Assembly: GCF_003721435.2 (NCBI RefSeq)
Contig: NZ_CP054586.1
Coordinates: 124,001-188,000, forward strand
Source: Halorubrum sp. CBA1229
GTDB lineage: Archaea > Halobacteriota > Halobacteria > Halobacteriales > Haloferacaceae
Direction: 5' to 3'
Length of the DNA stretch: 64,000 nt
The number at the start of each line of letters is the position of its first letter. Within the stretch, counting starts at the first letter, position 1. Position numbers and translations under genes: made by a program. The notes under the pieces were generated by a model. It ran no database searches. It was given only the letters and a program-made list of their open reading frames with translations, and was not told the DNA's origin. Positions 42,642 through 52,189 of the stretch are shown in pieces.

Positions 42642-44722
42642 TTGGAAACCTGCTTCCGTTCACCAGATCGGATAGTTCGGAAACCGACGACGAGGCCACG
42701 GCAGACGAGGCCCCCGACGAAGAGGGGGAAGATGCTGAATCACAGTTTACTGTGGACTACGAGGCCGACGGTGAGGCAGTCGACGGCATCCCCGAGATCC
42801 ATCAGACCGTCGTCTCGCCGTCGAGTATCGAGCGAACGCCCAGCGCCCTCCGGACTGACACCCAGTGGGCGCAGAGTCTGTGGGTCGGTGAGTATCCCGA
42901 TGCGCCGATGGATGGCTTCCTCGAAAAACTGTACGCGGCCGCCGAGACCCAGCAGACGGATGTCAGCATCCACATCGATCCTCGTGATACGCGAGAGACG
43001 TTGGATTCGCTGGAGAACAAGATCGAGGACCTCGAAGCCGACTACGAGTACCTGACCGAGAAGCATCGTGCGAGCGCCCGGGGCGTCGAGAAAGACCTTG
43101 AGGACCACCAGGAGATGTACGACGTCCTTCGGAACACGACGATGCAGGCGTTCGACGTCTCGATGTATCTCACGGTCAGGGGCAACGATCGCGAGAACAT
43201 CGACGCCGAGTCAGTGTCGACGACAGCCCGACAAGCGCCTGCGAATCTGACGCCGGTGACGCCCCGGTGGTCACAGCTGAAGACGTTCACCTCAGCGAGC
43301 CCGATCGCCCTGGATCAGTTCAACGAGACGCTCGACAGCAAGACGCCGATGCTCGGCGGGGCAGTCGGCGCGATGTTCCCCTTCGTTTCCGGTGCGTTTG
43401 CGGAACCCGGCATCGAGTACGGAACGTACGCGCTGAATTCGAGTCCGCTCATCCTCGACCGATTCAAGCGGCAAACCGGTTACTGTATGATGGTTATCGG
43501 CCGGCTCGGCGCGGGCAAATCGTTCGCGACGAAGCTCCGGCTGGTGCGGCGGGCGATGTTCGACGAGGATACAGTCGTCATTATGCTCGACCCGATGCGG
43601 GGGTTCGCTGGCGTCAACGAGGCGCTCGATGGCGAGCGGATCACGGTCGGTGGGCGGAGGGGCCTGAACCCGCTGGAGATCAAACCGACGCCCGACCAAG
43701 TCCTGAAGGAGGTCGACGACATCGACCCGTGGGGCGAGCAGATCAACTGGGTGATGACCTTCTTCGCGACGTTCTTCGAGCACGTCGCAGACCATCCCCT
43801 CGGCGAGCGCAACCAGACGCTCCGGCGGGCCGTCCAGGAAGCCTACGAGAAGCGCGGGATCACCCGCGATCCAGAGACACACACCCGGGACTCGCCCACC
43901 ATCCACGACATCATCACGGTCCTCGAAGAGATGGTCGAAGATCCCGAGGAGTACGGCTACGTCACGGATGGGGAGCAGGAAGCCGTCCAGTCCGATGCCC
44001 AGTCGCTGCTGAAGGATCTCCGGCCATCGTTCCGCGAAGGCGGTGAACTCGAGAATCTGGCCCGCCCCTCAGAGTTCGACCTCGATTCGAAGGTCATCTA
44101 CCTCGATCTCCACCAGGAAGAGGGCACCCGTGGCCGGGCGGAGACCAGCCTGATGATGCAGGTGCTGTTCAACAGCGTCTACGAGCGGGTCAAGCAGACC
44201 GACAAGCGCGTCGTCTTCTGCATCGACGAGGCGCACTACCTGATGAACGACGCTGTCTCGCTGGACTTCCTGGAGACGGCCGTCCGGCACAGCCGTCACT
44301 TCGATCTGAGCCTCGAATTCATCACGCAAACGGGGGGCGAATTCGCGCTGACGCCGGAGGCACGCACCATCGCGAACCTCTGTTCGCTGACCGTCCTCCA
44401 CCGCGTCAACGAGGAAAAAGAGAAGATCGCCAAGTGGTTCGATCTCAGCGAACGGCAGGTGAACTGGGTCACCTCCGCGAAGGCCGGCGAGGACGAGGAC
44501 GGCTACTCGGAAGCGCTCGTCGGCATCGACCAGGAGGGCTGGTTCCCACTCCGAATTCGGGCGAGCGACTACGAGGCCCACGTCATCGACGGCGGCGCTG
44601 CTGACGTAGCCGAGCTCGAGCCCGAACCGACAACGAGCGTGACGAATCCAGATAGCCGACCCGCCGGCACGCGTGCCGACGGCGGTGAACCAACTAGCAC
44701 CAGCTCTCAGGAGGATGACTGA
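42638..44722 (+). CDS. VirB4/TraC-like conjugation ATPase
   Basis: 694 residues. After an acidic lead and an N-terminal domain comes the AAA/HerA-type ATPase with Walker A GRLGAGKSFATK (near residue 288), Walker B VVFCIDEAHYLM (near 525) and an ITQTGGEF sensor-like motif. VirB4 powers pilus assembly and DNA transfer from the inner side of the membrane. Followed by the coupling-protein gene with an eight-base overlap. Confidence 0.88.
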   Translation: MIGNLLPFTRSDSSETDDEATADEAPDEEGEDAESQFTVDYEADGEAVDGIPEIHQTVVSPSSIERTPSALRTDTQWAQSLWVGEYPDAPMDGFLEKLYAAAETQQTDVSIHIDPRDTRETLDSLENKIEDLEADYEYLTEKHRASARGVEKDLEDHQEMYDVLRNTTMQAFDVSMYLTVRGNDRENIDAESVSTTARQAPANLTPVTPRWSQLKTFTSASPIALDQFNETLDSKTPMLGGAVGAMFPFVSGAFAEPGIEYGTYALNSSPLILDRFKRQTGYCMMVIGRLGAGKSFATKLRLVRRAMFDEDTVVIMLDPMRGFAGVNEALDGERITVGGRRGLNPLEIKPTPDQVLKEVDDIDPWGEQINWVMTFFATFFEHVADHPLGERNQTLRRAVQEAYEKRGITRDPETHTRDSPTIHDIITVLEEMVEDPEEYGYVTDGEQEAVQSDAQSLLKDLRPSFREGGELENLARPSEFDLDSKVIYLDLHQEEGTRGRAETSLMMQVLFNSVYERVKQTDKRVVFCIDEAHYLMNDAVSLDFLETAVRHSRHFDLSLEFITQTGGEFALTPEARTIANLCSLTVLHRVNEEKEKIAKWFDLSERQVNWVTSAKAGEDEDGYSEALVGIDQEGWFPLRIRASDYEAHVIDGGAADVAELEPEPTTSVTNPDSRPAGTRADGGEPTSTSSQEDD

Positions 44723-47700
44723 GCAGACCCCGTCAGAACTCCCGGCAGTGGCTAACGGCGACGAGTACATCCGGATCACTCCCTCCCGGAGCGATCTCGC
44801 GCCGGAGACCGTCGTCCGTCAGCTGGCCGGCCTCCACGGCCTTGACGCCGGCAACGACGGACTTCTCGCAAGTATCGGTCCCTTCGGCGATCCGCCACCG
44901 GTGTTCGAGTTCCTTGCAGTGAGTGAGGGGGCAGACGAGCCGGTCGAGTTCTATTACGGGGCCGACCGCCGGTTAGAAGCCTTCGAGGAACGCCTCCGGA
45001 CGCTGTATCCTCCGACCGTCACGTTCGAGCGGGTCACCCTTGACTTGGAAGCGAAGCTACTCCCATCGACGGCAGACCCGTCTCAGGACTACAGTGCCGG
45101 AGGAGACGATAGCCACGGAATGAGCCCCGGGACAGCTGAGGAATCCTCCGGAGACCCAAATTCGGATTCAGAGCCCGTGACTCTCTTCGATTCGTCGGGG
45201 GAGGAACCGGTCGGTGACGGCGGAAGCGTGCTGTCGGAGAGCTCTACGTCACAGGACGAGGACGAAGTCTTGTTCGAGGCCGATTTGAGTGACGAGCCCA
45301 CAGCGGCTGATCCGTCCAATTCCGAACCCGATGCCGATCACCAGCCGGCCCATACGCAACCGACCGTCGATGAGACGACCCCACTCGGAATCAGTTGGCA
45401 CGGGCAGGCTACCCGGCGGGAAGACTGGATGACGACACTACCCCAATTCACGAATACGGAAGACGACGATGACGATCACGCTCGGGCCCCGCTCGCGTCA
45501 CTCATCGATCAGCTGACCCGGGCCGAACACCCGATCGCCTTCCAGGTACTCTTTCAGCGGAAATCGGACTGGACGCACGAGGCACGAGAGCGCCAGCGGA
45601 AGCTCCGTGAAGGCGAAGACCGGGTCGTCGATTGGTTCTTCGGAGAACTCCTCGGGAATACGGAGAACGAACCACAGAGCCCGTCGAACACCGGGCGACA
45701 GCGTCGGTATCTCGACATCGGTGGGCGGGAGCGAGTCGAGGCTATCGACGAGAAGGAGCCACAGCACACGTTCACGGTGAATATGCGGGCACTTTCTCTC
45801 GTGACCTCCGACCGACAACGAGAGCGGGTTGACCATCGTCTCGACGATATCGGATCCGTGTTTGACCACCTAAACGGGCCGCACTATCGGCTCCGACCGA
45901 AGCGCATCCGCCGTGGGCTTCGAAAGGGGCGGCGGGCCAAGAAGCACGCCGACCGGGTACTCAACGCTACGTTGGCTACCAAGAGCGACTGGCGGAAGAC
46001 CCGCCCCGATCTCGTCCTCGGCCCGGCTGAGTTGGCGAACTTCGTGGTCGTTCCGCCGGCAACTGACCTCACGACTGAGGGTGGGCGGGGGTCCGACGCC
46101 GAACCCGAGAGCCGGACGCCCCTGCCACTCCCGGCGCAGGACCACATGGATGCGTTCACGGATTCGGGGATGGCTATCGGCCGCGGTCTCGGGGAGGACG
46201 ACACGCCCACGCCGGAGCCGATGCGGATTCCTCCACATCTGCTGCCGTTTCACGTCGGCCGGTTCGCGAAGAGCGGCGCCGGCAAATCGGTCGCGCTGAT
46301 CAACGACGCGCTCTCCCTGTACGACCAGACCACGGGCCCCGTGTTCCTGATCGACTCCAAGGGCGGGAACCTCCCAGAGAACTATATGCGGGCTCACGGG
46401 AAGCGGTTCGGCAACGAGGACCTCGAAGAGAACGTCCTCCACTTCTCGGTGCCCGACATCCTACCTGGGTTCGCGTTCTTCGACATCACGCCGGCGCTGG
46501 AAGATGGGGTTCGTCGCGTCGACGCAATCCAGGACAAGGCCGACCACTACGAGGAGCTCATCAAGCTCGTGATGGGGGCGGAGCGATACGAGGACGCTAT
46601 CGCCTCGCCGACGCTCATCAAGTACCTCATCAAGGCGATGTACGACGAGGAGTACGGCCTCGAAAACGGACACTTCCGGCAGGATACGAACTACTTCACC
46701 CACGACCAGTTCGAGCAGGCGGTGACCCAGTTCCATGCCGCCGGCCCACCAGATTCGACACCCGAAGATGCACCGCGAGCCAGCGACCCGCAAGTCGCGG
46801 AGAAACTTGAGCGACATCTGCGCTCGAACCCGGCGACGTTCTCGAACGTCGTGAGCGGCATCAGTAACCGGATGGACTACATCACGCAGGACGCCCACCT
46901 CCGACGGATCTTCAACAATACCCAGTCGCAGTTCGACTTCCGCGACCTCCTCGACGAGGACAAGGTAGTCATCTTCGACCTCGGCGATCTCCGCGACGAA
47001 GCCGCCCGCGTGATGACCGGCGTCATTCTGACACAACTCTATGACGCTGTCAAGCGTCGCGACGGCGACGAGCTGGCCCGCAAGCCAGACGACTACGTGG
47101 CGAACCTGCTCATCGACGAAGCGTCGTCGGTCGTCGTCTCGGATACGCTGACGACACTGCTCGAAAAGGGGCGGGAGTTCCGGCTGTCCATCGAACTCGT
47201 GACGCAGTTCCCCGAGCAGATGAAGGAGGCCGGCAACCGCGAGGTCTACCTGAACGTCCTGAACAACATCGGCAGTCCGCTCGTCGGAAAGATCGCCGTC
47301 GACGCCGACATCGCCGAGGCACTCTCACACGAGGCGATGGATCCCGTCGAGTTCAAGAATCGGATCAGTTCGCTCCCGCGTGGCGAGTGGATCGCCCAGC
47401 TCCCGAGTCCAGAGTTCGGCGAAACCGGTCCGGATCCGTTCAGTATCGAGCCGCTCTCGATTCCACCCGGTCATCCCGACAGCGACCGGCCGCTAACCGG
47501 GGCAGAAGAAGAACGGTTCCAGGACGCGCTGGAGACAGTCCACGAGCATACTCGTGAAGAGTATGGTGTTGCCGGCGGGACGACTGTCGAGAGTCGTGAC
47601 GCGGCCACTGACGTCGCCTTGGAGAACGCTGACGAGTTGCCGCTCGAAGTGGCGATGGCCCGTGCGATTCGCGCTGTCCAGCTGTCGAACGACGTCCGCG

Positions 47701-49079
47701 AGACGAACGGCTGGGTGTCCGTCGAGGAAGTCGATGAGGAATTGCTCTCGCGCATCGAGGAGGACACGATCGAGGCGCAGGGCTACGAGACGCTTCCGGA
47801 GGTACGGGAGGCGTCCTCGCTCATCGAGGTCGATCTCCCGGACGGAGGATCGTCGGTTCAGTGTCGGCTCACAGATGAAGGCGAGCAGGCAGCCACGCCC
47901 GACACGTCGACGTCACCGACCGGCGGGGGCGAGCACCACGATTCAGTGCTCGAGACGGTCGAGCAGTCGCTCGCAACTACGGGGTTCTCCGTGGAGATCC
48001 TCGATCAGAACGGGGAGTCCCGCCCCGACGCCATCGCGACGCATTCGGACCTCGACTGGGAGCTCCAGGTCGAAGTCGAAACCACCACCCACGTCCGGCC
48101 GGCGAAGGTCCTCTCGAACCTCCGAAAAGCCCAGGAACAGGAGCGAATCCCGCTGTTCGTCGTCGCAGACCACAACGATCAACCAGCCGCCGAGATTGCC
48201 GACCGGCTCGCGAAAATCCTCAGCGAGCCGCGAAATCAGCTCTCATCCGGTGAGACGCGGCTGTATACGATGAACCACAACGTCACATTCAACGGCGGTG
48301 CGCGAGCCGCGGATGGGGTGACGGCTGTCCGGCCGGCCACTGGCGGCAGTCGCCACACCCGCTGGTTCGAGCAGGACGGTGCGTTCGTTCTCGAGGATAG
48401 TGCCGGGGATCAGCATGCCCGGATCGACTCCTTCGACGCCGTGTCGAAAGACCAATTCCCGGCGACATACAGCTACGACGCCGAGAGCGAGACATACACC
48501 GTCTTCAGGCCAGGAGAACTCCCCGAGTCCTACGAGTCACGCGAGGCGTTCGAAGCGGAGTGGGTACCTGTCAAGCGCCCGTTCGTGCCCAGTACCGACC
48601 TACCTGTTCCGGATTACACAGAGCGCACGTATGCGATTGCGACGACTGAGGGCGACCAGACACTAGACATCTACGCGCCAGACACGGAGACGGCCACCGG
48701 CTTTTCAGCACTCGTGGACGCGATCCAGGACAGGACGCTCCATCCAGCAGGGGAACCCCCGGATGACTCGACCGATTCCGACGCGCAAGAAGACGACGAG
48801 GTGGACCCGTACGGCATTCAGGCATTCGTCCAGGACCGGCTCACTAAATCCGACGACGGGGTCGTCGCGGTCGCTGAGGTCTACGATGCGTACGAGCAGT
48901 ATGCGGCGACCGGGGGATACGAGGTGAAGCCGAAAAACCGATTCACACAGACGCTTCGCGACCACGCTCAGTTCGAGCGTGACAAGAAGTGGTTGGACGG
49001 CCAGACACGGCGGTGTTACGTCGGAATCGAGTTGTCCGACGCCGGCGACCAGGAGGGACCAAGCGATGCCAGTGCGTAG
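44715..49079 (+). CDS. Very large TraG/VirD4/HerA-like coupling ATPase
   Basis: 1454 residues, start ATG 44715 after CAGGAGG. The first ~500 residues are an acidic, partly low-complexity region. The ATPase core has Walker A GRFAKSGAGKSVA (near residue 519), LIDSKGGNLPENY and Walker B LLIDEASSVV (near 799), followed by VTQFPEQMKEAGNREVY. A further ~550 residues include a winged-helix-like segment and a domain with LQVEVETTTHVRPAKVLSNLRKAQE, which looks nuclease-like or DUF87-associated. It should couple DNA substrates to the transfer channel. Nearly twice the length of usual VirD4 proteins. Confidence 0.85.
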   Translation: MTEQTPSELPAVANGDEYIRITPSRSDLAPETVVRQLAGLHGLDAGNDGLLASIGPFGDPPPVFEFLAVSEGADEPVEFYYGADRRLEAFEERLRTLYPPTVTFERVTLDLEAKLLPSTADPSQDYSAGGDDSHGMSPGTAEESSGDPNSDSEPVTLFDSSGEEPVGDGGSVLSESSTSQDEDEVLFEADLSDEPTAADPSNSEPDADHQPAHTQPTVDETTPLGISWHGQATRREDWMTTLPQFTNTEDDDDDHARAPLASLIDQLTRAEHPIAFQVLFQRKSDWTHEARERQRKLREGEDRVVDWFFGELLGNTENEPQSPSNTGRQRRYLDIGGRERVEAIDEKEPQHTFTVNMRALSLVTSDRQRERVDHRLDDIGSVFDHLNGPHYRLRPKRIRRGLRKGRRAKKHADRVLNATLATKSDWRKTRPDLVLGPAELANFVVVPPATDLTTEGGRGSDAEPESRTPLPLPAQDHMDAFTDSGMAIGRGLGEDDTPTPEPMRIPPHLLPFHVGRFAKSGAGKSVALINDALSLYDQTTGPVFLIDSKGGNLPENYMRAHGKRFGNEDLEENVLHFSVPDILPGFAFFDITPALEDGVRRVDAIQDKADHYEELIKLVMGAERYEDAIASPTLIKYLIKAMYDEEYGLENGHFRQDTNYFTHDQFEQAVTQFHAAGPPDSTPEDAPRASDPQVAEKLERHLRSNPATFSNVVSGISNRMDYITQDAHLRRIFNNTQSQFDFRDLLDEDKVVIFDLGDLRDEAARVMTGVILTQLYDAVKRRDGDELARKPDDYVANLLIDEASSVVVSDTLTTLLEKGREFRLSIELVTQFPEQMKEAGNREVYLNVLNNIGSPLVGKIAVDADIAEALSHEAMDPVEFKNRISSLPRGEWIAQLPSPEFGETGPDPFSIEPLSIPPGHPDSDRPLTGAEEERFQDALETVHEHTREEYGVAGGTTVESRDAATDVALENADELPLEVAMARAIRAVQLSNDVRETNGWVSVEEVDEELLSRIEEDTIEAQGYETLPEVREASSLIEVDLPDGGSSVQCRLTDEGEQAATPDTSTSPTGGGEHHDSVLETVEQSLATTGFSVEILDQNGESRPDAIATHSDLDWELQVEVETTTHVRPAKVLSNLRKAQEQERIPLFVVADHNDQPAAEIADRLAKILSEPRNQLSSGETRLYTMNHNVTFNGGARAADGVTAVRPATGGSRHTRWFEQDGAFVLEDSAGDQHARIDSFDAVSKDQFPATYSYDAESETYTVFRPGELPESYESREAFEAEWVPVKRPFVPSTDLPVPDYTERTYAIATTEGDQTLDIYAPDTETATGFSALVDAIQDRTLHPAGEPPDDSTDSDAQEDDEVDPYGIQAFVQDRLTKSDDGVVAVAEVYDAYEQYAATGGYEVKPKNRFTQTLRDHAQFERDKKWLDGQTRRCYVGIELSDAGDQEGPSDASA

Positions 49080-49118
49080 TCGTTTCGCTCCCGGTCAGGA
49101 GGTGCAGGAGCACACGAG

Positions 49119-51140
49119 ATGACGCTCTCCGAATCAGCTATCCGCGAGCACTACCGTCGTGCCAAACCCGTCTACGAGGCCCTGGCGACCGTCACAGACT
49201 GTCCAACTATTGGGTTGAACGACTTCGTCGGATGGTACATCAAACGCGACCACGACGACGTCGAGGCGATCAAGGCCGGGTATCCGCAGCGCGGGCGGGT
49301 TGCCCGTCTCGATCGTGACTACGACGAGATTCACGGCCGCCTCGACCGGACCCTCTATGCCGTCACCACTTACAAGACACCGACCGCCTTCCAGCGGTGG
49401 GAACCCTGTCGCTACGACGAGGCCGAGGGGACGACCGTCTGGCGGGACGAGCCCCCTACCCCCGGGTATGCCGACCTCCGGGCAGTTCCCGCCTGGGGCG
49501 ATATTGACCTCGCCGACGACATCAAGCCCCAGCGAGGCGACCTCAATGCCGAGACACAGGCGCTCGTCGAGCGAACGCTCGACGCCTACATCGACGAGTA
49601 TGCGACGCTCTACGGCACGCGGGACGCGGTGTATGCGCTGGACTCCGTTGGGGGCGCGTACGTCTTCGGGGCACCGGAGGCCACGCTCCCGATTGCGGAC
49701 CACTTCAGCGATGATCCGGATGCGCTCGAACGAGTGTACGACGAGTTCCTCGACCGCTCGAACGTATGGCTCCAGGAGGCAGAGGCCCGCGTGAACGAAC
49801 GCGTCGACGGCGCCGGCGACGTCATCCAGCCCGACTGGGTGAACAACAAGAACCGCCAGTACAAGCCGCCACTCTCGATCCACGCCGATCACGATGCCGT
49901 CGTCACGCCCATCGCGACCGACGACGTCCGCTACGAGCTCCGTCCGTTCGAGACCGTCGATGACACCCTTATCGAGCAGGCGGTCAGATGGGCTGATGAT
50001 CTCACGCGAGTCGAGCACACGGGTTGTGTCGACTCGCTGGTCGCGACACTCTGGCCGGATCTGTACGAGGACCACGACGGGTGGCGGGCAACGCTGAAGG
50101 CGTGGGTCGAAGCGGAGCGTGAGCGGGAACGTGAACGTCAGCGACAACGTGAGGCGGCGCTCCAGCGACGTGAGGAGCGGTTGGCAGAACTCGACGGTAC
50201 CCTCGAAGGCCGGCCCATTTCGCCGTTCAAAGAGGACGTCTACGAGGCTGTCGAGAACATTGATATCACCGAGATCGCCCGCCACTACGCGAGCGATGCC
50301 TACGATACAGATCCGAACCAGCCACGGCCGCAGTTCGACCCGTGCTGGCGCCACAGTGAGAGCGGTCAGTCCTGTTTCGTCGACGAACAGGCCAACACCT
50401 TCGGCGATTCGAAGGTGAACGCCGGCGGCGGGCCGGCGAAACTGATGGCGCTCGCGACGGGGATTATCTCCGACGCCGATACGGACCTCGATGGGGAGGA
50501 CTACTGGGCGGCCGTCGACGAACTGCGGAGCGCTGGCTACGACATTCCAGTGTGGGTTCCGGAGGCCGGGTCAGACCGCGTCGACGGCGGAACCTACGAC
50601 CAGATGCCTTTCTGGGCCGTTCGGAAAGCGGCTGTCCCGCTCGAAGTCTGTCCCGAGGACGCATTCGTCGATCGCGAAGGCGAGAATGGAACCTACGAGG
50701 GATTTCCCGGCTACGAAACCTACAGCGAGACGCTAGAAGCCATCGAAGCGGCAGGCCTGAACCACGGACGAGACCCAGTCACGCCCGATGAGGACGGAGC
50801 TGACGGTGAATCGGAATCATCCGTCGAGTCTCCTACGAGCGATGAGCCAGCGGGCGACTTGGGCCGGGCTCATCTTCGCGAAAAGAATCGGCTGTTGACA
50901 GCGAAGGTGGCGCGCCTCGAGTCTGAACTTGAGGAGAAATCAGACCGAATCGATGATCTGGAAGCAGAGGTCGATCGGCTCCGAACGGAACTCGCGACGG
51001 TCCGTTCGGAACGTGACCGGTTGGAAACCGCTCTCAAGGATCGGGAGTCTGAACAGAAGATCAAGCAAGATCAAGAGAGCAAAACTAACAATCTGTCCCC
51101 ACTGGATCGAGCGAAACAAATTATTCCGTTCGATATGTAG
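49119..51140 (+). CDS. AEP-type primase with C-terminal coiled coil
   Basis: 673 residues. Archaeo-eukaryotic primase motifs are visible: WGDIDLADD (motif I acidic pair, about residue 127), the strand YALDSVGGAYVFGAP (motif II region) and YKPPLSIHADHDAVVTPI (motif III). A middle Arg/Glu-rich helix follows, then a domain with FDPCWRHSESGQSCFV and GGGPAKLMALATGI, and a final heptad coiled coil (KVARLESELEEKSDRIDDLEAEVDRL). It probably primes replication of the element or the transferred strand. Located 39 bases after the coupling ATPase. Confidence 0.82.
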   Translation: MTLSESAIREHYRRAKPVYEALATVTDCPTIGLNDFVGWYIKRDHDDVEAIKAGYPQRGRVARLDRDYDEIHGRLDRTLYAVTTYKTPTAFQRWEPCRYDEAEGTTVWRDEPPTPGYADLRAVPAWGDIDLADDIKPQRGDLNAETQALVERTLDAYIDEYATLYGTRDAVYALDSVGGAYVFGAPEATLPIADHFSDDPDALERVYDEFLDRSNVWLQEAEARVNERVDGAGDVIQPDWVNNKNRQYKPPLSIHADHDAVVTPIATDDVRYELRPFETVDDTLIEQAVRWADDLTRVEHTGCVDSLVATLWPDLYEDHDGWRATLKAWVEAERERERERQRQREAALQRREERLAELDGTLEGRPISPFKEDVYEAVENIDITEIARHYASDAYDTDPNQPRPQFDPCWRHSESGQSCFVDEQANTFGDSKVNAGGGPAKLMALATGIISDADTDLDGEDYWAAVDELRSAGYDIPVWVPEAGSDRVDGGTYDQMPFWAVRKAAVPLEVCPEDAFVDREGENGTYEGFPGYETYSETLEAIEAAGLNHGRDPVTPDEDGADGESESSVESPTSDEPAGDLGRAHLREKNRLLTAKVARLESELEEKSDRIDDLEAEVDRLRTELATVRSERDRLETALKDRESEQKIKQDQESKTNNLSPLDRAKQIIPFDM

Positions 51141-51304
51141 AGGTATTTTTTATGTTGATCTTGAAACTCTCCGTCGCTTAGTGGAGTTGGTACAGAGTTA
51201 GCAGGACCCTTGACTATGGTGCCCAATGACGTTATTACACGATGTTTTTTAGACGATAAGCTGTAATCAGGTGCGTATGGCAGAGAATAATTCATTAATT
51301 TGGG

Positions 51305-52189
51305 GTGAGTAATATCACACCTGAAACCGAATTCTACGTTCCAGAATATGTAGAATTTGTTCGTATTGATGAGTCAAAAGCGATTATTTCTATGCCACTC
51401 AGTAAGAAAGAGATGCGTGGTGCTTCAGTTGATCTTGTGGAGCATGTTATTGCGTTGGGTAGAGATGGGTCGACCGTCTCAGAGGTCAATCAGGAGACTG
51501 ATGTCTCTACTGAAACTATTTCGGCTCTTTTGTCACAATTGGAGACTGCGGATATTATCCACAAGACCCACCCAGAATACGACTTTTGGGATTGGTTAGT
51601 TGATTCTCCCCCAAAAGCACGAAGATCTGTCCAAGAAGCGACGATCGGGCTCCTTGAATCGGATTGTTCGTCTACGTTTCATAACTTCCATGTGGAGTCA
51701 ACAACTTTCTGCTTAAGCTCAATATCCGACATTACAGAAAAAACAGATGATCTTGACATATTAGTCACCGGGTCAATTGGTGCCTATCCAGAATTCCATC
51801 AGGCAGTGGCAGAGGAAGTTCAAGAGATGACTCTTCCTTGGTTACCGGTGAGGTTAGTTGGTACTGAGGTTCGACTCGGTCCACTGTCAGGGGTTGGGAA
51901 ACCATGTTACAACTGTTATCGTAAACGGTTGTTAGCAAGTGCTTCAAATCCAGAGGTACACTCAAGAAAGATGGTTTCTCGCGAAGAACACAGCAACCAA
52001 CCACCTTACCCTGAGGCTGCTCATCAACTGTTAACCTCACAGGCAAGGTTAGAGATCCATTCGGTACTAACTGATGAACTAAGACCAACGACTGACGGTT
52101 CAGTGTTGTTTACCGAAATTCAGACGTTGGAATCAAACATAGAAGATGTACTGAAATTGCCGGGGTGTGAGATTTGCGGAACGAATTAG
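51305..52189 (+). CDS. TOMM/LAP cyclodehydratase partner (Ocin-ThiF/E1-like, leader-binding)
   Basis: 294 residues, GTG start. The N-terminal third (YVEFVRIDESKAIISMPL, then a winged-helix-like ALGRDGSTVSEVNQETDVSTETISALL) resembles the peptide-binding (RRE) region of cyclodehydratase partners. The rest is E1/ThiF-like and ends with two zinc knuckles, Cys201-Tyr-Asn-Cys204 (GKPCYNCYRKRLL) and Cys288-Glu-Ile-Cys291, the classic tetracysteine site of these proteins. It presents the precursor leader to the YcaO enzyme. The YcaO gene overlaps its end by 16 bases. The ATP-binding residues of true E1 enzymes are absent, as usual for this family. Confidence 0.82.
   Translation: MSNITPETEFYVPEYVEFVRIDESKAIISMPLSKKEMRGASVDLVEHVIALGRDGSTVSEVNQETDVSTETISALLSQLETADIIHKTHPEYDFWDWLVDSPPKARRSVQEATIGLLESDCSSTFHNFHVESTTFCLSSISDITEKTDDLDILVTGSIGAYPEFHQAVAEEVQEMTLPWLPVRLVGTEVRLGPLSGVGKPCYNCYRKRLLASASNPEVHSRKMVSREEHSNQPPYPEAAHQLLTSQARLEIHSVLTDELRPTTDGSVLFTEIQTLESNIEDVLKLPGCEICGTN

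Noticed and set aside
49134..50354. A 406-codon open frame on the minus strand
   Set aside because: Antisense to the AEP primase with recognisable catalytic motifs; no independent support.
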